Positions 12,699 through 23,685 of a stretch of 64,000 nucleotides of DNA are shown here, in pieces; positions within the stretch are counted from its first letter, which is position 1; the number at the start of each line of letters is the position of its first letter. The stretch lies in NCBI RefSeq assembly GCF_036588685.1, contig NC_086383.1:46830448-46894447 (forward strand). Direction: 5' to 3'. The position numbers and the translations under genes were made by a program. The notes beneath the pieces are model-generated. The model was given only the letters and a program-made list of their open reading frames with translations. It did no database searches and was not told the origin of the DNA. Source of the stretch: Mytilus trossulus. Taxonomy: Eukaryota > Mollusca > Bivalvia > Mytilida > Mytilidae.

Positions 12699-13225
12699 AA
12701 GGCCGTAACTACCCTTGAGGCAAGTGAGGCAATTGCCTCACTAAAATGTCGACACTGATTTTTTTTTATTATATAAATATAAATATCATAGTCATTTGTT
12801 GTTCTGTCAAAAACAGACTGCCCTGAAAGAGCATGCGAGAGTGGCGAGAAATTGTGAGGTCTTGCCATGCTCCATGGTAATTGCGATAAGGATGTCAACA
12901 GACCAAATATTCTGAAACGATTTGGCGAAACCGGCCACCGAAAAATTGGCAAACTCTACTGAAACGATGTTTGTTCTATGTTCTGGCGACAGACTCAAAT
13001 TGATATTTGGATGATTATCTTACATATAAATTTAAATAAAAGTCTTTAAATATGAAAAATTTATATAAAAAGTGTCCAAATGTAAAACATCGTCAATCTC
13101 TCTGGAAATGCCTAGAATGCAGGATTTTGCACCATTCATTTCATAACCTAAAAAAAAAAATTCGCCTCCCTTCGCTCGGCTCAATTGTTTAGCCTCACTA
13201 AAATAATATGCCTAGTTACGGCCTT
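12699..13225. mobile_element. Decayed hAT element
   Basis: The ends are inverted: AAGGCCGTAACTA at 12699 and TAGTTACGGCCTT ending at 13225. CACGAT lies close outside each end, consistent with part of an 8-bp hAT target duplication. The interior holds a broken plus-strand transposase C-terminus, described separately, which supports hAT over other superfamilies. The GAGGCAATTGCCTCA stretch near 12730 is a local palindrome. Confidence 0.75.
12825..13015 (+). pseudogene. hAT transposase C-terminal remnant
   Basis: In the frame starting at 12825 the sequence reads ERACESGEKL, a stop, then GLAMLHGNCDKDVNRP, ILKRFGETGHRKIGKLY, a stop, and NDVCSMFW. The pattern 'E(R/K)L-x-GLAMLH...D...V....ILKRF' resembles the C-terminal dimerisation tail of DUF4371/ZMYM-type hAT transposases, as I recall that family. 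Two in-frame stops and loss of everything upstream make it non-functional. No catalytic residues remain. Confidence 0.65.
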
Positions 13226-13851
13226 CACGATGGATGAAATCAAATAGTTTGAACATATTGAGAACAAACCCCCTGTATGGTGATTATACCTGTATAGTCT
13301 ATAGAGGAATAATCCTTCTTTAGAGGGATAAAATGATCCCACTAAAAATGAATTTTGATTGCAACAAATTTTATTTTTCACAAATTCGAAGCCATATTTT
13401 TTCAAAAGGTTCAATAGCAGAGTAAGCTTATTCAATAATATTGTAACTATAAGGAGAGAGAAAACATAATTTACCGACGCAAGATATGTCCACAATCCTT
13501 GTATTTCGTCAACTCTTATTGGTCTTTCCATTTCCTTAAAACAATATTGAAAGTACTTTATTACTCAATGATAGGACTATTATAGTATGCTGCAACTACA
13601 TGTAGTCCCAAAGGTTTGCCTTGACTGAAGAAAAATATATATTATTTGTTACCGGACACATACAATGTATGTTACCGGAAGCAGTTTAACTTAATCTCGT
13701 TTCGGTGATTTTCCGGATTATAATTTTTCTAAAGAGTTGTTTGTCTAACTCGGCCTGGAATAATCTCGGCCTATTAATTTACTTAGATTGATTTTGGATG
13801 GACCATTTTGTACACAAAGTTATATACTACAGTACACCAAGGGAGCCAATT
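13226..13851. other. Intergenic; one weak minus-strand exon candidate
   Basis: A minus-strand ATG at 13529-13531 has a good start context (A at -3, G at +4). It opens a 19-codon stretch, MERPIRVDEIQGLWTYLAS, that ends exactly at a GTAAAT donor-like site (13469-13474). No partner exon was found, so it is not called a gene. The rest is unremarkable apart from a small CCGG-bounded stem near 13655-13678. Confidence 0.3.
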
Positions 13852-14154
13852 TTAACCCTCTTTCTGCCGGAGGGACACATATGTCCAAACCGGCAGTGCC
13901 GGAGGGACACATATGTCCATGGATAAATTTATGCAAGCTTCTTATCAATGCTGTATCTCTTTCAATTAAAATACGGAAGAATAAACAGGGTTATGTTTTT
14001 CTCCAATTGGTCCCAAATGTAGTGGTCATTTTGTCGTGACGTCATATATCGACTGACGTTGTTGTTTGGCATGTTACGTCACAGACGTTGAGCTGTCGTA
14101 TTTTCCGGCATATGAAATGCAACCTTGAAAAACGGTCGGCAGCAAGAGGGTTAA
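13852..14154. mobile_element. piggyBac-like MITE, 303 bp
   Basis: The left end TTAACCCTCTTTCTGCCG and the reverse complement of the right end, TTAACCCTCTTGCTGCCG, match at 17 of 18 positions, with TTAA at both outer edges (13852-13855, 14151-14154). TTAA targets and a CCCT start are typical of piggyBac superfamily ends. Inside, GCCGGAGGGACACATATGTC occurs twice in tandem (13875-13920), with CACATATGTG-like symmetry. It has no transposase. Confidence 0.8.
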
Positions 14155-14792
14155 GGGCAACTTCCGAAGCAAGGTTGTCGGCTCTCCGGACATTCCCGAA
14201 GTCCTGCGTTTGCCGAGTCTATGAGCTTCAGAAAAGTCCTTGCTTGGAAGTTGGGTTAAGGGGTTCATTATTTAAGTTAAGTTTATTTTTTAGGACACGT
14301 TTCATTCTAACTAGTTTAAGTTATTTATTCTAACATGACGTCCTTCAAACGCTTTGAGTACATACCCGTGGTAAAATATGAATATATTGCATTGGCTGTT
14401 CCGATCGTACTCCCACGTCATATGTTTTTTTTAATGAATGAAGTACCCGACGTCATATAATGATGACGTTATAATTTAAGCATTTTACGGGAAAATACAC
14501 GCTTTTGATACCGAAAATCATCACAACAAGGAAACGTAAACAAACGATGCAAAAATGTGGTATAAGCCCATTTTTTTATATACATAGAAGGCATATAAGT
14601 AAGTTATCATTAAAATTCATCGAAATCTATCTTTATAAGTTTTGTGAATAGTTTGAGCATGTCACTTATTCTGTTTGCTCCGTTCTTTTACGCCAATCTA
14701 AAAGTGCGTGAATTTATGGGAACGGCAAATAATGGCCTCCACCTAGGGCGCTTCAATCCAAAAAAGTAGCCGTATTTGTCCTATTAGAATCG
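14155..14792. other. Intergenic, nothing recognised
   Basis: Contains several GACGTCA/TGACGT words around 14435-14470 but no coding frame or bounded element. Those words may be chance or cAMP-response-like sites; no promoter context is visible. Confidence 0.4.
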
Positions 14793-14953
14793 AAATAATT
14801 CATGGGGGCTTGAATATATCTAGATTTTACCACGAGTTGTCCCTTTATGCCGATATTTTACCCCTCGCTATCGCTCAGGGTAAAATATTTGTCATAAAGG
14901 GCCAACCCGTGGTACTGAAAATAACGATATATTCAAGCCCCCATGAATTATTT
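14793..14953. repeat. Foldback element, 161 bp
   Basis: The 28-bp outer arms are exact (14793-14820 against 14926-14953, beginning AAATAATTCATGGGGGC). The inner segment continues the inverted match with small mismatches, through ACCACG.GTTG.CCCTTTATG to ATTTTACCC. The turn is CTCGCTATCGCTCAGGG. The whole unit could form one long hairpin. It is similar in design to the foldbacks at 4.83, 15.35 and 15.63 kb. Confidence 0.9.
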
Positions 14954-15347
14954 CTTAAATATAAAATGTCTATTAAACGCTTTATTATCTTTAATCAGTT
15001 ATTAATCAATTAATTCACATTAAATATAGTAACATTTGGTATGTAAGCCAAATAAATGCTTCTGATGGAAAATTGTTCAATTATTTCAAATTTAAACCAG
15101 CTGTAGCTATCATAATTATCTCTCTTTGGTTACGAACTTTGATTGTAGCTATTTGTAACTTACACCGTATATCGGCTCATAACAGCTGCGAAATGGTCGT
15201 TTTCTGAAAGAATTTGCCAAAAAATGCTTCTCTGCCGGGCTGTGTTGAAGAGGAAATCTATTTTTTAACTTCATGTAAAAAAATTATAGAGATACTCTCT
15301 TTGACTTTGTTTGTCACTGGCACAAAATACCTAATTAAGTATTATAA

Positions 15348-15488
15348 GTTATATGGTTCGCTACTGACCCCATACGGATCCATAGAGGGTTAGTGAAATC
15401 CATAGGGGGTGAGGCCGGAGGCCGCGTCCCCTTTGAATTTTCTTCACCCTCTATGGATCCGTAGGGGGTCAGTAGTTAACCGTATAAC
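15348..15488. repeat. Foldback element, copy 1 of a tandem pair
   Basis: The arms read CTACTGACCCCATACGGATC on the left and its counterpart GATCCGTAGGGGGTCAGTAG on the right, inside GTTATATGG/CCGTATAAC outer ends. The turn carries GGTGAGGCCGGAGGCCGCG. It is followed by ATAACGAATTTATCGGACGC, which also follows copy 2 and, in shortened form, the 4.83-kb foldback. Confidence 0.9.
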
Positions 15489-15625
15489 GAATTTATCGGA
15501 CGCTGGACTTTTTGTGCGGCGTTTTGTTGAAAAATAAACAATGAAACACAACAACATTAATAGATGACGTCGCTATTAACGCGTCACGAACCCCATATGA
15601 AACTTACTAACCCCATACTATAAGA

Positions 15626-15775
15626 TATATATGGTTCGCTACTGACCCAATACGGATCCATAGAGGGTTAGTAAAATCCATAGGGGGTGAGGCCGGAGGC
15701 CGAGTCCCCTATGAATTTTATTCACCCTCTATGGATCCGTAGGGGTCAGGAGTTTACCGTATAACGAATTTATCG
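15626..15775. repeat. Foldback element, copy 2 of a tandem pair
   Basis: Repeats the preceding palindrome and its downstream flank with about 278-bp spacing (GGTTCGCTACTGACCC at 15355 and 15633). The downstream shared flank (TCGGACGCTGGACTTTT... to GCGTCA.GAACCCCATATGAA) is present after both. A few substitutions separate the copies. Confidence 0.9.
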
Positions 15776-15939
15776 GACGCTGGACTTTTCTGCGGCGTTT
15801 TGTTGAAAAATAAACAATGAAACACAACAACATAAATAGATGACGTCGCCAATAACGCGTCATGAACCCCATATGAAGTTGTATGGTCACACGGAGCCTT
15901 GACTCACACCTAACAGCAAGCTATACATTTAAGGGACCC

Positions 15940-16340
15940 AAATAATTACTAGTTAAAAACAATTCAAACGGGCGGAAAACCAGCGGTATAATATATATAA
16001 AAAAAACGAGAAACGAGGAACACTTACCACACAAACAAACGACAACTACTGAACATCAAATTTCTTACTTAGGAAAGGTGCAAACAATTGCAACGGGATT
16101 ACACGTTTTACGATGGTATAAAACCTTCTCCCTTATATGAAACAATAATGTAACATCACAACATAGCAAGACACACTATAAACTACCAATTGGAATGGCT
16201 TACTGAACTCAATCAAAAAACGTAGTAACACAAATTAACTCACACTGAACGAAAAAATGTGATTTATGATACAATGTAAATGCAAAGTTAATAAAAATAA
16301 GGGATGAACAATTAAAGTAAAAGTAGTATACCGCTGTGAA
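15940..16340 (-). repeat. Dispersed mussel-type repeat
   Basis: Wording recalled from mussel repeats: ACAAACAAACGACAACTACTG, then GTGCAAACAATTGCAACGGG, TAACATCACAACATAG, and closing with AGTAGTATACCGCTGTG. It is non-coding. Pieces of the same family appear in the opposite sense at 31.5, 60.9 and 61.6 kb and in part at 56.72 kb. Confidence 0.65.
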
Positions 16341-16344
16341 ATAT

Positions 16345-16378
16345 CAAGGATTTGTATGTCTTAATATACAAATCCTTG
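16345..16378. repeat. 13-bp-arm hairpin
   Basis: CAAGGATTTGTAT at 16345 and ATACAAATCCTTG ending at 16378 form a perfect stem with an 8-base loop. It sits right after the dispersed repeat's GTATACCGCTGTG end. Confidence 0.85.
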
Positions 16379-16510
16379 GAAATATTAAACAATTTCAGAA
16401 AAACAAAAACTTTGAAGAAAAATACGTCATATTATAGACAGATAAATATAAATATATGTATACTTCTTCTGTCTGTATAATATAGGATACCAAGAAATTT
16501 CGTGTAAATC

Positions 16511-17657
16511 AATAAAACTAACCTAAAACTTGATTCATGTGGTGTGAATATCAACAATGAAACTAACCTAAAACTTGGTTCATATGGTGTGAATAATAAT
16601 TAGCAACAATAAAACTAACCTAAAACTTGTTTCATGTGGTGTGAATATCAACAATGAAACTCACCTAAAACTTGGTTCATGTGGTGTGAATATCAACAAT
16701 AAAACTCACCTAAAACTTGATTCATGTGGGGTGAATATCAACAATGAAACTAACCTAAAACTTGGTTCGTGTGGTGTGAATATCAACAATGAAACTAACC
16801 TAAAACTTGGTTCGTGTGGTGTGAATATCAACAATAAAACTAACCTTAAACTTGGTTCATGTAGTGTGAATATCAACAATAAAACTAACCTAAAACTTGG
16901 TTCATATGGTGTGAATATCAACAATGAAACTAACCTAAAACTTGGTTCATATGGTGTGAATATCAACAATGAAACTGACCTAAAACTTGGTTCATGTGGT
17001 GTGAATATCAACAATGAAACCTAACCTAAAACTTGGTTCATGTGGTGTGAATATCAACAATGAAACCTAACCTAAAACTTGGTTCATGTGGTGTGAATAT
17101 CAACAATAAAACTAACCTAAAACTTGGTTCATGTGGTGTGAATATCAACAATGAAACTAACCTAAAACTTGGTTCATGTGGTGTGAATATCAACAATGAA
17201 ACTAATATAAAACTTGGTTCATATGGTGTGAATATCAACAATTAAACTAACCTAAAACTTGGTTCATGTGGTGTGAATATCAACAATGAAACTAACCTAA
17301 AACTTGGTTCATATGGTGTGAATATCAACAATAAAACTAACCTAAAACTTGGTTCATGTGGTGTGAATATCAACAATGAAACTGACCTAAAACTTGGTTC
17401 ATATGGTGTGAATATCAACAATAAAACTAACCTAAAACTTGGTTCATGTGGTGTGAATATCAACAATGAATCTAACCTAAAACTTGGTTCGTGTGGTGTG
17501 AATATCAACAATAAAACTAACCTAAAACTTGGTTTATGTGGTGTGAATATCAACAATGAAACTAACCTAAAACTTGGTTCATGTGGTAGGAATATCAACA
17601 ATAAAACTTACCTAAAACTTGGTTCATGTGTGGTGAATATCAAAAATGAAACTAACT
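16511..17657. repeat. 45-bp tandem array (~25 units)
   Basis: Unit: AACTAACCTAAAACTTGGTT, CATGTGGTGTGAATATC, AACAATGA. Variants at the CATGT position (CATAT, CGTGT) and GAA/AAA are scattered. The period is divisible by three, so both strands are open for over 100 codons (plus strand NETNLKLGSCGVNIN). Two single-base insertions near 17012 and 17066 break the plus frame, and variation is mostly amino-acid changing, so it is a non-coding satellite. Confidence 0.95.
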
Positions 17658-18009
17658 TTAATTCACTAAACAACCGGCACTGATAATCTATATATTTATT
17701 CAGCTGTGTTCTTAATGCTGTTGGAGAATTTTTTTTTACAGTCTATTAAATTGTATTGTAATTGTGTATGTACATTCTATGTATCTATGCTAATCAATGT
17801 TCTTTTTCTGTATGTTTGTATTCTCTATATGCCCCGTCAGGGCCATTAATTGGAAACAAAATATATTTTATCTTATATATATAATAGCACACTATTTTTT
17901 GCTTTATTCTTCATTTTTTTTTGTATATCATTTTGTTTGAAATTCATTATGAAAAAGGCATTCAGTTGATGAATTCAGATTTTCTAATCCATGATTATTA
18001 CGTGCACAT
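17658..18009. other. AT-rich spacer
   Basis: No feature beyond poly-T tracts was seen. Confidence 0.5.
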
Positions 18010-18187
18010 AGATGTGAATCCAGTTGAAGAAAGTATAGACCTTAACAAGAGAATTTTGAACTTTATATTTTTATATTTCTTGTGCAGACGTATGAGTAGA
18101 TGTGAATCCAGTTGAAGAAAGTATAGACCTTAACAAGAGAATTTTGAACTTTATATTTTTATATTTCTTGTGCAGACGTATGAGTAT
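18010..18187. repeat. 88-bp exact tandem duplication
   Basis: Two adjacent copies start at 18010 and 18098, each beginning AGATGTGAATCCAGTTGAAG and ending CAGACGTATGAGT. They look identical, so the duplication is recent. Each copy contains a pyrimidine tract followed by TTGTGCAG, a splice-acceptor-like word, but no linked exon was found. Confidence 0.9.
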
Positions 18188-18307
18188 AGAATTTGATTTT
18201 TAATATATAAGAATATAAAACAACTAATGAATAATATGTTTTGGAAAATCTTTTGAAGGAAGTTAACGTTAGAAAAATTATAGTAATCTTTTATTTTCTA
18301 GACACCT

Positions 18308-18981
18308 GGGGTGGTGTTCTCGAAAGTATCCTAAGATTCGTCCTAAGTCGTAGATAAGACCAATTTTAGGACGGACTTAAGACCAACTTAGGACACTCTT
18401 AAGTTGTGTCTCGAAGCTATCTCAGCGAATCTTATGTTAGGACGTCCTAAACATATCCTAAGTCAAATTTTAAATCGTTAAAGATATTTGTTGATAAAAC
18501 ATTTATTAATGACGAAAATATTTAATAAAATCGTTTACGAATTTTATAATAACATGTACAGAATAAATTGCATAATTACCAATGTAATTATAAAAAAAAA
18601 TAGATTGTTATTTAAACTGGAAAACAATTTGTTTTGAAAAGAGAATAAAATTGTTAGTATAATCGTATCGTGAAACACGAAGTTCAAAGTTTAAAATCAT
18701 GCACCTTTTCCTTATATACGAGTTAATAACCGATGGTGCGTTTCATTTCATTTTCATTTTCACGTAAAATAATGAGCAAAAAGCGAAATCCAAACTTTAT
18801 TACACTAGGATAAAGATAGGATGCTCTTAAGACACCTTGTTGGGTGTCCTAAAGTTAGGACGAAAAATGAGATATATCATAAGTAAAGAGAGCTTCGAGA
18901 ACACGACTTAGGACAAAGACTTGTCATAAGATAGACTTAGGACACGTCCTAATCCTAAGATAGCTTCGAGAACACCACCCC
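18308..18981. mobile_element. MITE with GGGGTGGTGTTCTCGAA ends
   Basis: The left end GGGGTGGTGTTCTCGAA and the reverse complement of the right end are identical over 17 bp, and inverted similarity continues through repeated CCTAAG/CTTAGG words for about 150 bp. The interior is AT-rich and non-coding. End style resembles widespread invertebrate MITEs of the PIF/Harbinger-ISL2EU kind; that placement is from memory. Confidence 0.8.
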
Positions 18982-18982
18982 T

Positions 18983-19691
18983 GGGCCCAGTTTCACGAAG
19001 CTGTCTTAGGACTAAGACATATCTTAGGATGGTCTTACGACATATCTTAGTCCTAAGTGGGTTTCACAAAGTGGTCCTAAATTAGGACATCTCTTAAAGT
19101 TGGTCATAAAGTTAGGACAACGCGAGAGGTGTCTTATGATGGTCTTATGATAGTTATACGTTTATTTATATTTATAAATTACACTCATTTTTATATTAAA
19201 AAAAAAATCTTATTTTCATCTAATTATCTATTCTCCTGTTCCTGCTTATAACGTTATCTTTCTAGATTGACGGATTATCATGATTTGTCAACAATGAAAT
19301 TTCGATTTATTTATATCCTTTAACCTTTTATAACCAATACAGTCGAAATTGAATTCAACTGGCTTGTACCCAAAAAATATCATTTGATATTCTTTTTTTT
19401 AAATTTTGCATTAAAAATTTCATTGTTTAAAGATTATTTGAATATAAATGACTTTTACTTTTTTATATTTATTTTGCAAATAATGTCATTTATATTGATC
19501 AATACGTTTAGAATAATTAATGGTAAGACATACTACAGTTCCATGATTTTTTCCCGTAAATCATATTTATATTTGAAAATTTAAAGAACTTGCGACAGGT
19601 TTAGGATGTCTTAGCTAAGATCATCCTAAGACAGCTTCGAGACGAGGACTGAGATATGTCATAGGAAAGTCATAAGAGGATAACCGGCCCC
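18983..19691. mobile_element. MITE with GGGCC ends, directly abutting the previous one
   Basis: It starts GGGCCCAGTTTCACGAAGCT, followed by GTCTTAGGACTAAGAC. The right end is an inverted, diverged form (CTAAGACAGCTTCGAGAC ... ACCGGCCCC). The CTTAGGAC vocabulary is shared with the element to its left, suggesting related families. A 66-codon frame at 19384 is AT-driven and not coding. Confidence 0.75.
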
Positions 19692-20417
19692 TGTTTTATT
19701 TGGTGTTTTTATGAATATAAATACGAATCAATACACGCCTTGATTTAATATTTCATTTATATATAAAAAAAAGGCAGAGAAAGAAAACAATAATCTGCTT
19801 TATAAAGGTATAGTAAATATGGTCTGTCGCACACTATCATGAGTAAAACAGTTAATTTTAATTAGTCGAGTTGGTCGTATTACTTCTGAATCACGGTCAG
19901 TCTAAACATGGGCACTATTACTACGATTACCTGAGGGCACCGATTACCTCAGGGCATACAGCAGCGGACCTATCTTCCACCTGCAAACTACACCGACAAA
20001 AAATGTGTTGTATGCTGACGGACCCAGATGCGGAATTAAGGGGGGGGGCATGTGCCCACCGTACCCCTTTGAAAAAAATTGGTTGATTATACAGGAAATC
20101 AATGAAGCGTGACGGGAGCGGGCCTTCTCTTATGCAGCCCCAGTTATGATTAACTCTGGATCCGCCACTGACAGCCACTGTAGGTTTCTGTTTATTTATT
20201 TGTTATTTTTATGATGATTTCGAAGAATATTAATACAGATACAACTATTTTTGATTGTAAGATGTAATATTTTCTACAACCGTTCTAGATTAATGGAGAA
20301 AAAATTAAAAGTAAACTTTAAATGCACGTCAAGACGATCTTATTTATTTTAAATTTCTCGTTAAATTATGCAATTGAACAATGTGTTCAGAAAGAAAGCA
20401 ATTGACATGGAGATAGT
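19692..20417. other. Intergenic with fragments of decayed elements
   Basis: A stretch at about 20017-20172 starts GACGGACCCAGATGCGGAAT and ends with the loosely inverted CTGGATCCGCCACTGAC, in the style of hAT-type GGCGGATCCAG MITEs. A similar GTGTCGGATCCAGGCGG stretch occurs at 21561. Both are too diverged for firm boundaries. Confidence 0.4.
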
Positions 20418-20499
20418 TAGTCCAAATAATTGTGACGTCTGGCAAGGCTATTTTTTTTCTGGGACGCCTTCCGACGTGACGTCATAATTATTTGGACTA
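20418..20499. mobile_element. 82-bp MITE with exact 9-bp target duplication
   Basis: The 14-bp ends are perfect: TAGTCCAAATAATT (20418-20431) and AATTATTTGGACTA (20486-20499). The inner arms continue the inversion around TGACGTC and GGCAAGGC/GCCTTCC. GGAGATAGT occurs directly before (20409-20417) and directly after (20500-20508), a perfect 9-bp duplication. Nine-base duplications are typical of Mutator-like elements and also seen in Merlin. Nearly the whole element can fold into one hairpin. Confidence 0.92.
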
Positions 20500-20934
20500 G
20501 GAGATAGTATGACTAGACACCTTTGGCACCTTTGTAATTGTATTTCTGTGCATGAAACTAAGGAAATGGGTCATGTCAAAATGGATCGTCAACGCTGTTG
20601 ACTAAACAATGACCCGGTTTTGTCTTTGTATATGACCCGGTTTTGTTCAGTTTTGAAACCACAATTTTCATAATGAAAGCAACGTTAAAATAGATTTAAA
20701 TATTGTTCACCGAAAGAAATTCAATATATTTGTCAATGTCAAATAAACTGAAACCACAAGTGAGTATTTTTAAAACGACAACTTTTCGAAATACAGGTAG
20801 TACACATTTTTCGAATGCAACACTTATATAATTTTTATCATTATTAATAATTAAGCCTTATACAAACGGGATAAACTCATCATGCACAAAAAAACAACAC
20901 TCGCGACTGCATGAACGATCGAAGACACATTTGG

Positions 20935-21215
20935 TTTCCGGACAATGACTTAAGTTTAGGTGAATGGATCTCTAGGAAATTTTACAAGAAGGTTCAATAC
21001 CACAAGGAAAGATTTGGATTGGTTTTGGGGTTTATGGTACCAGAGATTTAGAAATCAGGGGCCAAAAAACACCTTTTTTTTAGTTCCCGGACCATGACTT
21101 GTGTGTTAGTGTATGGATCTCTCTGAAATTGTACCACAATATTGGTTCCATATCACCATGGGAAGGCTGGGTATGCGTTTATGATAACTGCACTCAATTT
21201 TCAGGAATAAGGGGC
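20935..21215. repeat. Diverged ~150-bp tandem repeat (2 units)
   Basis: The units begin TTTCCGGACAATGACTTAAG and GTTCCCGGACCATGACTTG, share TGGATCTCT and a GGTTC-AATACCA block, and both end in AGGGGCCAAA. The wording resembles a dispersed mollusc repeat I recall. It is non-coding. Confidence 0.7.
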
Positions 21216-22164
21216 CAAATTACTTGATAAATAAACAGCTAAATATTCATTTTGTTGGGAATTCGCTAAACTATGAAAACGATGTCAAGGGCAGTGGAAA
21301 TATGACAGATAGATATTTCGTAACATAAAAGATTGATATGATAGGTTTGGTGCAGTCAGGTCTCTGACTTCTGAAACATGAATTATTATACAAATAGTTC
21401 AATCAGCCACGAATTTGCATTCATTGGTCTTGAATTTTGACAATACCAAAATATCAATGTAATAAGATAATCCAACACACATACATTCATTTCGCGGGTG
21501 TCCATGTTTTTCTTATTTCTTTCATTTGCAAGATGGTATACGATTTCGTTAACGTACATCAGTGTCGGATCCAGGCGGCGTATAATATCGAACACCCCTC
21601 CCTGCCTTTTATGCCCTAAAAATGATTATATCCTGTTTTTTTCGCAACTTTTTGTTTAGCCTACAATCGTCAAAAAATTATGTTTGCCTCGATACGCTCG
21701 GCGGTATATATATAATCTGTTGGAATGAAGTCATATTTGAAAAATGCTGGACCCGCCCCTATATATATTGTCAATAATAAACTCACCAACGTCAATGTAC
21801 CATTATAATAATACAATGGAAAGACAGAAGAACCGTTGTAGATCAAAGATTTTTAATACATGGTCATTATAATACTTTGCACCGCATTAATATTCATTTT
21901 CTATGGTGATTCTTCATGCATATACATTTGTCTTATTATCATGCCTTATAATGAACATTTTGTCATTATAAGATTTATTTTAAATGATCACAGGAAAAAA
22001 TAAATCACTAGAGGGGAGTTCTCCTTCTCTTCCTTTCTACACGATAGCGAACGCTGTCCAAAATGTAAGATCATTTCAGCACTGGTTCTACAGTCGTAAA
22101 AGATGGACATGTTTTTCTGAATATGATAAAAGGAGGTGTGCGATTAAAGTGAACGACACTGCAC
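21216..22164. other. Intergenic, no supported gene
   Basis: Contains the GGATCCAG-type fragment at 21561-21765 and an open frame from 21984 that continues into the adjacent MITE. Neither has recognisable protein content. Confidence 0.4.
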
Positions 22165-22566
22165 TTAAGGATGTCTGCTTGTCTTGTTTTGGATTTTTTG
22201 TCAGATTTTCGGAATCCTCTGGTTTTATCGATTGGAATGCCTTAAAAAAAATCCCCATGAACTCCCATTTTTCTTTTTATAAATCTTTTACATGTATTAT
22301 TATAAGTCATTTGTAAAAGTCTTATAAAATTTTATTTATTTTTTAACAGTATTTGAGAACTTTAACTGGTCAATGATAAAGCTATGAAAACTCAAGAGAG
22401 AACATTTCCCCACCAAAATTCTAATGGCTAAAATCTCGAAAACAAGAACATGGACCACAATATTGTTTTGCTATTTTGATTCCTCAATTCATTCCCTATC
22501 AATATATACTTCTACTAGTTTTATGAAAAGTTATTTATTTTGAAACAGAGCAGCGAACATCCTTAA
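22165..22566. mobile_element. 402-bp MITE with TTAAGGATGT ends
   Basis: The left TTAAGGATGTCTGCTTGTC and reverse-complemented right TTAAGGATGTTCGCTGCTC share a perfect 10-bp end and then partial identity. TTAA at both edges suggests a piggyBac-type target. The plus-strand frame ending at 22316 runs halfway into the element and is therefore discounted. Confidence 0.75.
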
Positions 22567-23685
22567 TTGACAAAAATAACACAAAAACATAAAAAAAAAA
22601 AGTCAATAAATAGTCTACAACAATAGACAAGTATAATCAATACAAAATATCAAACCGTCCCCACGAGTCTATAATAGGGGATACATTAAACATAAAATTA
22701 TTTCCTTACAACCAGTATTGTTGTACCTGAGACAAAATAAAACTACAACTTTGAACAGTTCTTTTTCGGGGTTGGCCCACTATTCCAAAATCCCTTTAGC
22801 CCAACACCCAATTACTACGATGGCCCATTTATCCGACATATCAATAGTCCGGCAAAGGTCATCATAGAAAATCTACTTCATAGAATTGGTAGACGTTGTA
22901 TTTGCACTAGTCTCTGTTATCTCTTCTGAGTATAAAGTAATAAAACAGATATGTACTCCCATCTGGTTTGTAAAAATACTATGGTCCCATGAATATCGTG
23001 GCAATCGACAACTTTGCAAAAGTTTACCTTTCCATTACAAAGTGTTACCAAGCTGTTTCATAAACGAAACGGTTTTTTTTTTGTTTATGTCCAGTGTCAA
23101 ATATTGCAAGCATGTCCAGCACCACAACGAATTAATAGTAAATGTATTGCATGTAATAGAGGATCAACCGGGTGAAGGCGATAAAGGAATGTCACTAGAA
23201 AATGCATGAGGTAATATGGGAAGGGACAGAAATTCAGCCTTGTAACATAAAATCAAATCAAAGTGTTATTTATTGTCGATACATTGCAAACAAAGTAACA
23301 CAAGCTAGAGAGCTATTAAAATCGTCCACTTTCGGACCCTCGAAGAGATTTTTAATGGTTGTTAACGTGCAGAGAGCGAGACCCTCTGCTGCTTATCTAT
23401 ACATCATGAACAGCCAAAAAGATGCCCCACTTTGACAAGGGTTTTGCTAACAGTCGGAAAAAGACCATAAGTGAAGGCAATAGACCAAACATGAAATTAC
23501 ACTGCAAATTGGAAAGGTTAAAAATGTGTAGTATGTCTTACGCTTTTAAGGTTTATAACCCCTTTTACATAAACATTGTGTTATACATGTATCAGCAATA
23601 AAATGTTTTTTTGTAGGCAAATAGACCACTATTTTGTAAACAGATGGAAAATTTATCTCTGTTATCACACCTTATTTTTTTAAAT
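22567..23685. other. Unrecognised, slightly GC-richer stretch
   Basis: Two overlapping plus-strand frames (22886-23209, 107 codons; 23202-23435, 77 codons) lie here, with GC content higher than the surroundings. Neither has a motif, signal peptide or splice framing I recognise, and each is closed in the flanking frame. It may be a decayed gene or chance. Confidence 0.3.

Noticed and set aside
16641-17683. Frames reading NETNLKLGSCGVNIN repeats as a repeat protein
   Set aside because: Both strands are open, single-base insertions break the frame, and unit variation is mostly amino-acid changing.
21984-22316. 110-codon plus-strand frame with several cysteines
   Set aside because: Nearly half of it lies inside the TTAAGGATGT-ended MITE, so the frame is a chance fusion.
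22886-23435. Two overlapping plus-strand frames (107 and 77 codons) in a GC-richer stretch
   Set aside because: No recognisable motif or splice framing and no continuity between them. Left as an unrecognised region.
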